Shown here: positions 1-5,798 of the stretch, piece after piece | Layout: each line of letters begins with the position of its first letter | How positions within the stretch are numbered: position 1 is the first letter of the stretch | Assembly: GCA_021200895.1 (NCBI GenBank) | Contig: JAJQFX010000220.1 | Location: 7,231 to 16,530, forward strand | Length of the DNA: 9,300 bases | Direction: 5' to 3' | DNA from: Clostridiales bacterium | Lineage (GTDB): Bacteria; Bacillota; Clostridia; Oscillospirales; Oscillospiraceae | Translations under genes and position numbers: made by a program | The notes under the pieces: model-generated | Told to the model about the DNA's origin: nothing | Databases searched by the model: none | Seen by the model: the letters and a program-made list of their open reading frames with translations, nothing else

Positions 1-882
1 GGTGCCGGAGTTGGAGGTGCTGCCGGTGCCAGTGTTGCCGGTAGCGGTCTGGATGGTTTCCACGCTCTTGTCAACGACAGCGCCGGTAGCGGCGTTGATT
101 TCGTACTCATACTCCTGAGTGGCGGTGTAGAACTCGATGTCGTAGACGGCAACCCCGTCGTCCGTGTCCAGCTTGGTCTTGGTGTAGGTCACATCAGCCC
201 CGGCGGCTTCCGCGTCCGCCAGGGCGACGGCCTTGGCCTCGTCCAGAGTCAGCTGGTCGGCGGTTTCGGTGGGTTCGGCGGTGGTGTCAGCGGCGGCCTC
301 TGCCACGGTGCGGGTCTCCTTGCTCTTGCTGTAGACCGCGCCGGTGGCGGCATAGAGTTCGTACTCGTACTCGTAGGCGTCGGTGTAGAACTCGATGTCA
401 TAGACGGCTACCCCGTCGTCCGTGTCCAGCTTGCCCTGGGTGAAGGTCACTTCCGCTTCCGTCAGCCCCGCGTCGGTCAGGGCGGCGGCCCTGGCCTCGT
501 CCAGGGTGATTCGAGCGGCTTCGGCGATGGCGGTGGATGCCTCCAGGCTCACCAGCTCCACTTCCTTCTTCACCACGGTGCCGTCGCTGGACTTAATCCA
601 GTACTCGTACTCCGTGCCGCCTGCGGTGAACTCCACCTCGTACACGAACTGACCCTGTTCAAAGTCAAATTCGGTGCGGGTGAGGGTGGCCTCTGCCGGG
701 TCTACACCGGCGTCTGCAAAGGCGAAATTCTGGGCGTTCTCTGCGCCGATGGAGGTGTTTTCCGCAATCGCGCTTGCAGCGTATGCGGTGCCGGTGCCCA
801 CGCCTGCCAGGATACCGAGTGCGCAGACGGAGGAGATGACGGCCTTCATGGGGGTTTCAAATAACTTCTTCAAGTGTGTCAT
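1..882 (-). CDS. Secreted PepSY-repeat protein (3' end outside window)
   Basis: The frame is open from ATG at 882 through position 1, giving 294 residues without a stop, so the C-terminus lies beyond the window. Residues 1-36 look like a signal peptide: Lys5-Lys6 and Lys13, a hydrophobic stretch of about 14-35, then a possible TAYA-A cleavage site. Three PepSY-like repeats follow at about 45-108, 125-190 and 211-276. The last two share the core KLDTDDGVAVYDIEFYT and begin with TLDEA(R/K)A. After 276 the chain becomes Thr/Gly/Ser-rich, like a linker. The start has AAAGGAG 8 nt upstream. PepSY domains are known as small extracellular domains proposed to inhibit peptidases or bind ligands; no enzyme domain is seen. 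Genes of this kind often lie next to two-component systems, as here, where kinase and regulator lie directly upstream on the same strand. It is probably an exported envelope-stress or sensing partner. The domain call is firm; the role is inferred. Confidence 0.85.
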   Translation of the reverse strand, partial: MTHLKKLFETPMKAVISSVCALGILAGVGTGTAYAASAIAENTSIGAENAQNFAFADAGVDPAEATLTRTEFDFEQGQFVYEVEFTAGGTEYEYWIKSSDGTVVKKEVELVSLEASTAIAEAARITLDEARAAALTDAGLTEAEVTFTQGKLDTDDGVAVYDIEFYTDAYEYEYELYAATGAVYSKSKETRTVAEAAADTTAEPTETADQLTLDEAKAVALADAEAAGADVTYTKTKLDTDDGVAVYDIEFYTATQEYEYEINAATGAVVDKSVETIQTATGNTGTGSTSNSGT

Positions 883-890
883 GTGGAATG

Positions 891-898
891 CTCCTTTC
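891..898 (-). promoter_or_regulatory. Ribosome binding site of the PepSY gene
   Basis: On the minus strand this reads GAAAGGAG, 8 nt before ATG at 882. It fixes the start there rather than at the in-frame ATG at 849. Confidence 0.75.
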
Positions 899-959
899 TA
901 GCATCTTTTTGGGAAGCTGAATTTTATGATTTTTTGATTGCTTCCTTGATTCTGGCTTC

Positions 960-990
960 ATTATAGACGCCGAAGATTAGAGCAGCATTA
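960..990 (-). promoter_or_regulatory. pepSY promoter with tandem 11-bp regulator boxes
   Basis: A perfect -10 TATAAT lies at 960-965, but no good -35 hexamer is present at 16-18 nt. In its place are two adjacent 11-bp half-sites, TAATGCTGCTC (980-990) and TAATCTTCGGC (969-979), ending 3 nt before the -10. The same layout occurs in front of the response regulator gene at 3298-3328. A -10 without a -35 but with tandem 11-bp boxes is typical of promoters activated by OmpR/PhoB-family regulators. The start site would be near 953, giving a leader of about 70 nt. Confidence 0.55.
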
Positions 991-993
991 ACG

Positions 994-1026
994 TTTTCAC
1001 ATTTTTGCATTTTTTGCAGATTTTTT
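994..1026 (-). promoter_or_regulatory. A-tract (UP-element-like) stretch upstream of pepSY
   Basis: Four T-runs on the plus strand (994-997, 1002-1006, 1010-1015, 1021-1026) are A-tracts when read toward pepSY. They lie about 41-73 nt upstream of the predicted start site, where UP elements or curved DNA act. Spacing is 8, 8 and 11 nt, so helical phasing is imperfect. Confidence 0.35.
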
Positions 1027-1030
1027 CGGC

Positions 1031-1191
1031 AGGGAACCTCTGAATAAATGGACGAGAGCGGATTGCGAGGAAATTTGCGTCAGAAAAAGGCGCAAAAGCG
1101 CAGGAATCCTGACGGATTTCAAGATTTTGCAACGCATTTATGGCACAAATTTACCGCAAGACGCCGAAGCCCATTTGTTCAGAGGTTCCCT
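1031..1191. mobile_element. 161-bp snap-back MITE-like palindrome
   Basis: The ends are perfect 14-bp inverted repeats: AGGGAACCTCTGAA at 1031-1044 and its complement at 1178-1191. Similarity continues inward; both arms read AAATGG a few bases in, then TTGCG, AAATTTG and GCAAAA blocks at comparable depth. The centre is a small hairpin at 1103-1120 (GGAATCC, loop TGAC, GGATTTC) whose middle coincides with the middle of the element. The whole unit could therefore fold as one long imperfect hairpin. There is no transposase frame and no convincing target-site duplication in the flanks. This is the form of a miniature inverted-repeat element mobilised in trans; the parent insertion-sequence family is not identified. 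The right end overlaps the 3' end of the histidine kinase gene and supplies its stop codon. Confidence 0.7.
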
Positions 1192-2585
1192 AAAGTCAGG
1201 GTGAAGGTGCTGCCCACCCCCGGCTCGCTCTCCACCGTCACGGTTCCGCCGTGGAACTGGGCGATTTGGGCCACCATGGACAGCCCCAGGCCGGAGCCCG
1301 CCCCGGAACGGGAGGTGTCCGCCTGATAGAACCGGTCAAAAATCTTCTCCTGCTCCTCCGCTGCAATGCCGATACCGTCGTCGGCCACCGACAGGGTCAG
1401 GGCGTCTGCCCCGTCCCGCAGCGCGACCCAGATGTGGCCGCCCTCTGTGCCGTAGCGGTAGGCGTTGCTGACCAGGTTCACCAGCAGCCGGGAGAGCAGC
1501 TCCCGGTTCCCGTACACCGTCACCGCCGGAGCCGCCTCCCAGGTCAGGGTGATGCCCTTCTCCTGAATCAGCGCCAAATCCTCGCAGGTGGAGGAGACCA
1601 GCTCCGTCAAATCCACAGTCTCCTTCTGGTACCGCTCGGTGTGCAGCTCCAGCCGGGCGAAGTCCAGCATATCGTTGATGAGGCGGGACATCTTCCGCCC
1701 CTGGCGCTGAATCACCTCCAGGGCCTGCTGGTACTCCTCGGCCGTCCGGGGCTCCTCCAGGGAGTACTCGCACTGGGCCATGATGACCGACATGGGGGTG
1801 CGCAGCTCGTGGGAGGCATCGGAGGTGAACTGCTGCTCCGATGCAAAGGCGGCGTCCAGCCGGGCAAACATCTCGTTAAAGCTGTCCGCCAGCTGATGCA
1901 GCTCGTCGTTGCCCTTGCCCAGGTCGATGCGCCGTTTCAGGTCGTCCCCCTGGCTGATTTGGGAGGCCGCCTCGGAGATCTGCTGAATGGGCCGCAGCGC
2001 CCGCCGGGCCACGAGATACCCGCCCACCGCCGCCAGCACCACCAGGGAGGGCAGCAGAATCAGCGACAGGCGGGAGATGTCCTCCATTTGGGCCGTCCCC
2101 TGGGTCTCGGCCACCACGCCCCGGAGCCACAGCCCCTCCAGCCCCTCCTGCACCAGCTGCCGGTCAAAGACGTAGTACAGCGCGCCGTCAATGGTGATGG
2201 TCTGCACCTGGGCGTCGATGAAGCCCAGCTCCGCCACCTCCCGGGCCACCGGGTTTTCGCCATAGAGCAGGGTGCCGTCAGCGTAGTACAAGGCGGTGTA
2301 GACCTCGTTGACTGCGTCCAGGAAGTCGTCGTCCACCTCCAGGTAGCCGTCGCCGTAGGCGGCAAAGTGGTCCACATCGCTGCTCAGGTCGATGCCGTCC
2401 AGGCTGGCGAAGAACTCCACCTCGTCCACATTGTCCTCCACCGTCTCAATGAGGTTGTCCCGCACCGTCTTTTGCAGCACCTGATTGCCGACGAAGAGAA
2501 TCATAAAATAGGTCAGCGCCACCACGAAAATCAGCGCCACGGTATACCACAGCGTCACCTTCAGGCGGATGGATACGTTTTTCAC
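1179..2585 (-). CDS. HAMP-domain sensor histidine kinase
   Basis: This 468-residue membrane sensor should autophosphorylate on His and pass phosphate to the regulator encoded just upstream. It has TM1 at about 10-32, an extracellular acidic sensor region at about 33-170 without a recognised domain, TM2 at about 172-194 and HAMP at about 191-243. The HisKA H-box SDASHELRTP has the phospho-acceptor at His259. The ATPase domain shows the N-box NLVSNAYRYG (Asn374), G1 DDGIGI (402-407), F-box IFDRFYQAD and G2 GSGLGLS (430-436). All catalytic motifs are intact. The start is GTG at 2585, overlapping the regulator's TGA (GTGA), with GGAG 8 nt upstream. The last three residues and stop (GGG AAC CTC TGA) are bases of the MITE-like terminal repeat, so the original C-terminus has been replaced just after the final beta-strand TLTL, where loss should be harmless. 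The family call is certain; the signal sensed is unknown. Confidence 0.95.
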   Translation of the reverse strand: MKNVSIRLKVTLWYTVALIFVVALTYFMILFVGNQVLQKTVRDNLIETVEDNVDEVEFFASLDGIDLSSDVDHFAAYGDGYLEVDDDFLDAVNEVYTALYYADGTLLYGENPVAREVAELGFIDAQVQTITIDGALYYVFDRQLVQEGLEGLWLRGVVAETQGTAQMEDISRLSLILLPSLVVLAAVGGYLVARRALRPIQQISEAASQISQGDDLKRRIDLGKGNDELHQLADSFNEMFARLDAAFASEQQFTSDASHELRTPMSVIMAQCEYSLEEPRTAEEYQQALEVIQRQGRKMSRLINDMLDFARLELHTERYQKETVDLTELVSSTCEDLALIQEKGITLTWEAAPAVTVYGNRELLSRLLVNLVSNAYRYGTEGGHIWVALRDGADALTLSVADDGIGIAAEEQEKIFDRFYQADTSRSGAGSGLGLSMVAQIAQFHGGTVTVESEPGVGSTFTLTLGNL

Positions 2586-3262
2586 CGTCCCGTCTCCTCC
2601 CGCAGCACATAGCCCCGGCCCCGGACGGTGTGAATCAGCTTTTGGGCCTCTCCGCCGTCGATTTTCTTGCGCAGGTAGCTGATGTACACGTCTACCACGT
2701 TGGTGCCCCCTTCGTAGTCAAAGTTCCAGATGTGGTTTTCGATTTTCTCCCGGGACAGGACGACCCCCTTGTTGTGCATCAGGTACTCCAAAAGGGCGTA
2801 CTCCTTGGCGGACAGGGTGATGTCCCGCCCGCCCCGGCGCACCGTATGGGCGGCGCAGTCCATGGTCAGGTCGCCCACCGTCAGCACATTGCTGGCCGCG
2901 CCAAAGGCCGTTCGGGTCATCACCCGGAGCCGGGCGGTCAGCTCCTCAAAGGAGAAGGGCTTCACCAGATAGTCGTTAGCTCCGCTGTCCAGCCCCCGCA
3001 CCCGGTCAGCCACCGCGTCCCGGGCGGTCAGGAACAGCACCGGCGTGGTCTTCCCGCTGTCCCGGAGCGTCCGCAGCACGGTGAAGCCGTCCGCCTTGGG
3101 CATCATAATATCCAGGATGATGGCGTCGTACTCGGTATAAGAGAGAATGTCTATCGCCTCCGCCCCGTCATAGCAGCAGTCCACGCTGTACCCGTCGGCG
3201 GTGAGCTTTTGAGCGATGATGCTGTTTAAATCCCGTTCGTCCTCTGCCAGTAAAATCCGCAT
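2582..3262 (-). CDS. OmpR-family response regulator
   Basis: This 226-residue regulator has a receiver domain (about 1-115) with the acidic pair Glu7-Asp8, phospho-acceptor Asp51 in IILDIMMP, Thr79 (FLTARD) and Lys101 (VKPFSFEEL). A winged-helix DNA-binding domain (about 125-222) carries LSAKEYALLEYLM, VVDVYISYLRKKID and the wing IHTVRGRGYVL. Length is normal for the family. Start ATG 3262 has GGGGAGG about 8 nt upstream. It is the first gene of the operon with the histidine kinase, overlapping it by 4 bp. Two promoters can be proposed upstream: one consensus sigma-A promoter and one with tandem 11-bp boxes also present at the pepSY promoter, implying autoregulation and pepSY control. Subfamily (PhoP, VanR or similar) cannot be decided from sequence alone. 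Confidence 0.95.
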   Translation of the reverse strand: MRILLAEDERDLNSIIAQKLTADGYSVDCCYDGAEAIDILSYTEYDAIILDIMMPKADGFTVLRTLRDSGKTTPVLFLTARDAVADRVRGLDSGANDYLVKPFSFEELTARLRVMTRTAFGAASNVLTVGDLTMDCAAHTVRRGGRDITLSAKEYALLEYLMHNKGVVLSREKIENHIWNFDYEGGTNVVDVYISYLRKKIDGGEAQKLIHTVRGRGYVLREETGR

Positions 3263-3270
3263 GGTTCATA

Positions 3271-3277
3271 CCTCCCC
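3271..3277 (-). promoter_or_regulatory. Ribosome binding site of the response regulator gene
   Basis: The minus strand reads GGGGAGG, about 8 nt before ATG at 3262, supporting that start. Confidence 0.75.
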
Positions 3278-3297
3278 ATTCTGTTCAGGATACCATT

Positions 3298-3328
3298 AGC
3301 ATAGCACGGTTTGATGAGAGTTTCATTA
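3298..3328 (-). promoter_or_regulatory. Regulator promoter P2 with tandem 11-bp boxes
   Basis: Half-sites TAATGAAACTC (3318-3328) and TCATCAAACCG (3307-3317) are directly adjacent and end 3 nt before a possible -10 TATGCT (3298-3303). No -35 consensus is present. The pepSY promoter has TAATGnnnCTC followed by TAATC at the same distances. The pair also reads as an imperfect inverted repeat (TTAATGA/TCATCAA), so either binding mode is possible. Confidence 0.5.
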
Positions 3329-3375
3329 AAACAACAGGAAACCGGTAAAAATTTGCGGAAAGCGGCTATGCTGTT

Positions 3376-3404
3376 ATTGTAGGGAGTTTTTGATCTCCTG
3401 TCAA
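3376..3404 (-). promoter_or_regulatory. Consensus sigma-A promoter P1 of the two-component operon
   Basis: On the minus strand this is TTGACA (3399-3404), a 17-nt spacer, then TACAAT (3376-3381), almost perfect vegetative consensus. The transcript would start near 3369, leaving a leader of about 107 nt that passes through P2. Confidence 0.75.
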
Positions 3405-3422
3405 GGGCGGGAGCCTCCGCTG

Positions 3423-3461
3423 TTCACAAACGCTTTACAGTTTTTTAGAACTCTGTTCAAG
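3423..3461 (+). promoter_or_regulatory. PhoP-box-like array of four hexamers, 11-bp period
   Basis: Plus-strand hexamers TTCACA (3423), TTTACA (3434), TTAGAA (3445) and TTCAAG (3456) begin exactly 11 bp apart. The Bacillus PhoP binding site is known as repeats of TT(A/C/T)ACA-like hexamers with about 5-nt spacers. The first two fit well, the last two weakly. The array lies upstream of a possible -10 TACTAT at 3482-3487 and points toward the orphan terminator at 3550. It also lies upstream of P1 on the other strand. Confidence 0.35.
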
Positions 3462-3493
3462 AATTTTCCGCCGGGGTGTAGTACTATATGCTC

Positions 3494-3590
3494 AGACGAT
3501 GACAGTTGTTTCTAGTATGTGTTTTTCTCCTCTCTCTTTCTTTCTAAAGCAAAATCCGCAGGGCAAACGCCCTGCGGATTTTGTCTGTTC
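3494..3590 (+). ncRNA. Candidate terminator-ended small RNA
   Basis: No coding frame with a ribosome binding site lies between the regulator start (3262, minus) and the DUF4250 gene (3667, plus), yet a strong hairpin terminator is present at 3550-3583. A plausible plus-strand transcript would begin near 3494, after the -10-like TACTAT at 3482-3487, and be about 90 nt long. Its middle is an unpaired CU-rich run (about 3524-3545, including TTCTCCTCTCTC) complementary to AGGAG/GAGAGGAG-type ribosome binding sites, such as those seen in this window. That is the usual make-up of a base-pairing regulatory RNA. The start is uncertain because the -10 is weak and no -35 is seen. Confidence 0.35.
3550..3583. 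terminator. Orphan bidirectional terminator hairpin
   Basis: A perfect 15-bp stem (CAAAATCCGCAGGGC and complement) with loop AAAC is flanked by A's on one side and T's on the other, so it can work on both strands. No annotated gene ends at it: the regulator operon leaves to the left and DUF4250 leaves to the right. Confidence 0.85.
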
Positions 3591-3619
3591 TGACGGTTCC
3601 CTTTTCCTGCCGCGTTCGC

Positions 3620-3625
3620 TATACT
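3620..3625 (+). promoter_or_regulatory. Probable -10 of the DUF4250 gene
   Basis: TATACT lies 41 nt before the DUF4250 start and after the orphan terminator, so the gene needs its own promoter. The -35 region (TTCCCT, 17 nt upstream) is poor. Confidence 0.4.
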
Positions 3626-3666
3626 AAAGAGCAGAAAAACCCATCGGAAAGGCAAGGTAAAACGCC

Positions 3667-3843
3667 ATGAATATGCCCAAGGACCCCGTTATCCTGCTCA
3701 GCTATGTGAACACCCTCCTGCGGGATCGCTACCCCTCCCTGACGGAACTGTGCAAGGCGGAGTGCGTGGAGGAATCGGCGCTGAAAGCCGCCCTCGCCGC
3801 CATCCAGTATGAGTATGACGAAACGCTGAACAAATTCGTGTGA
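3667..3843 (+). CDS. DUF4250 domain-containing small protein
   Basis: This is a 58-residue protein from ATG 3667 to TGA 3841-3843. It begins MNMPKDPVILLSYVNTLLRD, continues YPSLTELC and ends with IQYEYDETLNKFV. The pattern (N-P-K-D-P, LLS(Y/F)VNT-LRD, YPSL, Y-YD--N-F at the C-terminus) and full length match the DUF4250 family of small Firmicute proteins, which has no established function. No membrane segment or signal is present, so it is probably cytoplasmic; the predicted fold is largely helical. An AAGGCAAGG purine run lies about 9 nt upstream of the ATG. It is the only plus-strand protein gene in the window, closed off by terminators on both sides, hence a single-gene transcript. Confidence 0.85.
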   Translation: MNMPKDPVILLSYVNTLLRDRYPSLTELCKAECVEESALKAALAAIQYEYDETLNKFV

Positions 3844-3857
3844 AGGTCAGAAAGCGC

Positions 3858-3892
3858 CGCTCCGGGAACCGGGTAATCCGGTTCCCGGAGCG
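3858..3892. terminator. Convergent bidirectional terminator
   Basis: A 15-bp GC-rich stem (CGCTCCGGGAACCGG and complement) with loop GTAAT is followed by TTTT on the plus strand and TTTCT on the minus strand. It lies 15 nt after the DUF4250 stop and 20 nt after the lipoprotein gene stop (3912), serving both converging units. Confidence 0.85.
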
Positions 3893-3911
3893 TTTTCCGT
3901 TCGTTGGGAGG

Positions 3912-5786
3912 TTATCGTCTGCCGCCACGGCCGCCCATGCCGCCGTTCATGCCGCCGGTGCCAGTGGTTCCGTAGGTGCCGCTGTAAATCAGGCTGCTCA
4001 AGGTGAACTCCGTGGAAGCGCCGTCCACCACCAGGGTGCAGGTCTCCCCCTGGGCCAGTTCCGGGGTGCTGATTTGGACGCAGCTAAAGCTCTTCTCCGC
4101 CGCGACGGAGAGCAGCTCCGTTCCATCACTATCCAGCAGCTGCACCAAGCTGCCCTCAGCGCCGCTGGCGCTGACCATGATAGCCCCCTGGGTGGCGGAG
4201 GTGAAGTTCTCCGCCATGCCGGAGGCCCCCAGCGCCACGAACACGCCGCCGGTAATCTCCGCGGAACTGCCGTAGTCCAGCGCGCCGTTACCGCTGTTGG
4301 TGGGGCCGTACACATAAATCGTGCCGCCGGTGATGGTCAGGGAGCCGTTGGAGTCGATGCCGTCCCCTTCGGCGCTGATGGTCAGGGTACCGCCGGAAAT
4401 CAGGATGGAGGCGTCGCTGTCCATGTCAAAGGCGTCCATCCGGTTCCAGCCGCCGTAGGTGCCGCTGGCATCGTTGCCACCGGCGGCGTTGATGCCGTCG
4501 TCCGTGGCGGTGAGCTGGATGTCCCCGCCGGAGACCTCCACGGTCTGCCCCTCCAGCCCCTCGTAGCAGGTGGAGATGGCAATAGCGCCGTCAGTGACGG
4601 TCAGGGCGCTGTCCGCGTGGAAGCCGTCGTCTCCGGTGGCGATTTGGAAGGTGCCGCCGGTGACGGTCAGGTCGGCGTTGGAGTGAACGGCGTCGTCCGC
4701 CGCGTCGATGGTGAAGGTGCCTCCGGTGATGGTCAGGTCGCCGGTGGCTTTCAGGCCCTTGGTGCTGGTGGAGCTGTCCTCCGCGGTATCAGAGGTGGCG
4801 GTGCCGGACTGCTGGAAGCGGTCATAGCGGTCTGCAAAACTTTCGGCGGTGGATGCCCCGTTTTCGCTGCCCCCTCCGGCGGTGACAGTGAAGTCCCCGC
4901 CCTCAATGAGCAGGGCGGCGCTGGCGCTGACGCCGTCCCCGTCGGCGGTCAGCACGAAGGTGCCGTCCGCGATATAGACGTAGCCCAGAGAAGCGTCGTC
5001 GGAATTGTCCGCCTGAATGGCGTCTTTCCCGGCGGTGATGGTGACGGCGCTGCCGGTGATGCGGATGCTGTCATTGGCGGAGAGGCCGTGGCTGGCCGCC
5101 GTGATGGTGTAGCTGCCGCCGGCCAGCACCAAATCGTCCTTGGAGACGATGCCGTGGCCTCCGGGAGATGCGATGGTCAAGGAGCCGCTGCCGTTCAGGG
5201 TCAGGTCGTCCTTGGAGAAAATCACCCCGTCGATGCTGCTTTCGTCAATGGCCACATACTCCTCCCCGCTGGAGAGGTTGTTCTCCGTCCCCTCCGCCAG
5301 GGTGACAAAGACCTTGTCCGCCTGGCAGACGTAGAGGGCGGCGGAGGTCTCGCTGTGAATGGTGACGCCGTTTAAGACCAGCTGCACCTTGGCCTGGCTG
5401 TCCGCGTTGACGATGACCGTGCCGTCCGTCAGGCTGCCGGAGAGGAGGTAGCAGCCCTCCGCCGTGATGGTGACGGTGCTGCCGGAGATGTCCACCCCGT
5501 CTCCGTCGCAGGAGGCGGCGTTGCCGTTTAAGGTGATGGAGACGGCGCTGTCTGCGTCATAGCTGCCCGCCAAGTCCCGGTCGGTGAACATCTCGGAGGT
5601 GTCCAGGGCGTAGGAAATGTCGGAGGCGGCGTTCTCCGTCTCGGCAGTGTCGCTCTCAGACGCGGCGTTGCCTTCCGCCGTGGAGGCGGCCTCGGCGCTG
5701 CCCGCTGCGGTGCTGGCAGTCCCGCCGCAGGCGGACAGTGTCAGCGCCAGGGTCAGCCCCAGGGCGAGGAAGCGAAGCAGTTTCAT
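3912..5786 (-). CDS. Cthe_2159-family carbohydrate-binding lipoprotein
   Basis: This 624-residue exported protein is called from ATG 5786. A frame three codons longer begins at GTG 5795, but the AAGGAG site overlaps that codon and sits 8 nt before the ATG, so 5786 is preferred. The lipoprotein signal is MKLLRF, a hydrophobic stretch, then LTLSAC with Cys20 as lipidation site. A Ser/Ala/Glu-rich linker follows to about residue 65. The remainder is a long run of short beta-strand repeats with SGGTLTI, TGGTFTI, DDGI and GDGVD motifs, as in the right-handed beta-helix of the Cthe_2159 (formerly DUF4353) family, reported to bind plant-type polysaccharides with calcium. The tail is Gly/Met/Arg-rich (GGMNGGMGGRGGRR). 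It is the last gene of an operon with VTC and DUF4956 genes, starting 12 nt after the DUF4956 stop. It probably binds a surface or substrate glycan; the ligand is unknown. Confidence 0.88.
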   Translation of the reverse strand: MKLLRFLALGLTLALTLSACGGTASTAAGSAEAASTAEGNAASESDTAETENAASDISYALDTSEMFTDRDLAGSYDADSAVSITLNGNAASCDGDGVDISGSTVTITAEGCYLLSGSLTDGTVIVNADSQAKVQLVLNGVTIHSETSAALYVCQADKVFVTLAEGTENNLSSGEEYVAIDESSIDGVIFSKDDLTLNGSGSLTIASPGGHGIVSKDDLVLAGGSYTITAASHGLSANDSIRITGSAVTITAGKDAIQADNSDDASLGYVYIADGTFVLTADGDGVSASAALLIEGGDFTVTAGGGSENGASTAESFADRYDRFQQSGTATSDTAEDSSTSTKGLKATGDLTITGGTFTIDAADDAVHSNADLTVTGGTFQIATGDDGFHADSALTVTDGAIAISTCYEGLEGQTVEVSGGDIQLTATDDGINAAGGNDASGTYGGWNRMDAFDMDSDASILISGGTLTISAEGDGIDSNGSLTITGGTIYVYGPTNSGNGALDYGSSAEITGGVFVALGASGMAENFTSATQGAIMVSASGAEGSLVQLLDSDGTELLSVAAEKSFSCVQISTPELAQGETCTLVVDGASTEFTLSSLIYSGTYGTTGTGGMNGGMGGRGGRR

Positions 5787-5798
5787 CCTCAGCACTCC

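Noticed and set aside
1048..1326. Plus-strand frame starting inside the palindromic element
   Set aside because: It has no ribosome binding site and half of it is antisense to the kinase C-terminus; it is not a transposase fragment.
1251..2612. Long plus-strand frame of 453 codons
   Set aside because: It mirrors the histidine kinase and regulator coding region, has no ribosome binding site, and its Gln/His/Val-rich sequence is typical of the antisense of GC-rich genes.
3840..5375. Plus-strand frame of 511 codons
   Set aside because: It is antisense to the carbohydrate-binding lipoprotein, begins inside the DUF4250 stop region and runs through the terminator hairpin. Its apparent Gly/Ala/Val repeats simply mirror the beta-helix repeats.
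5787..5795. Three-codon longer start (GTG) of the lipoprotein
   Set aside because: The AAGGAG ribosome binding site overlaps the GTG, while it is ideally spaced for ATG 5786, which also gives a normal Lys-containing signal peptide.
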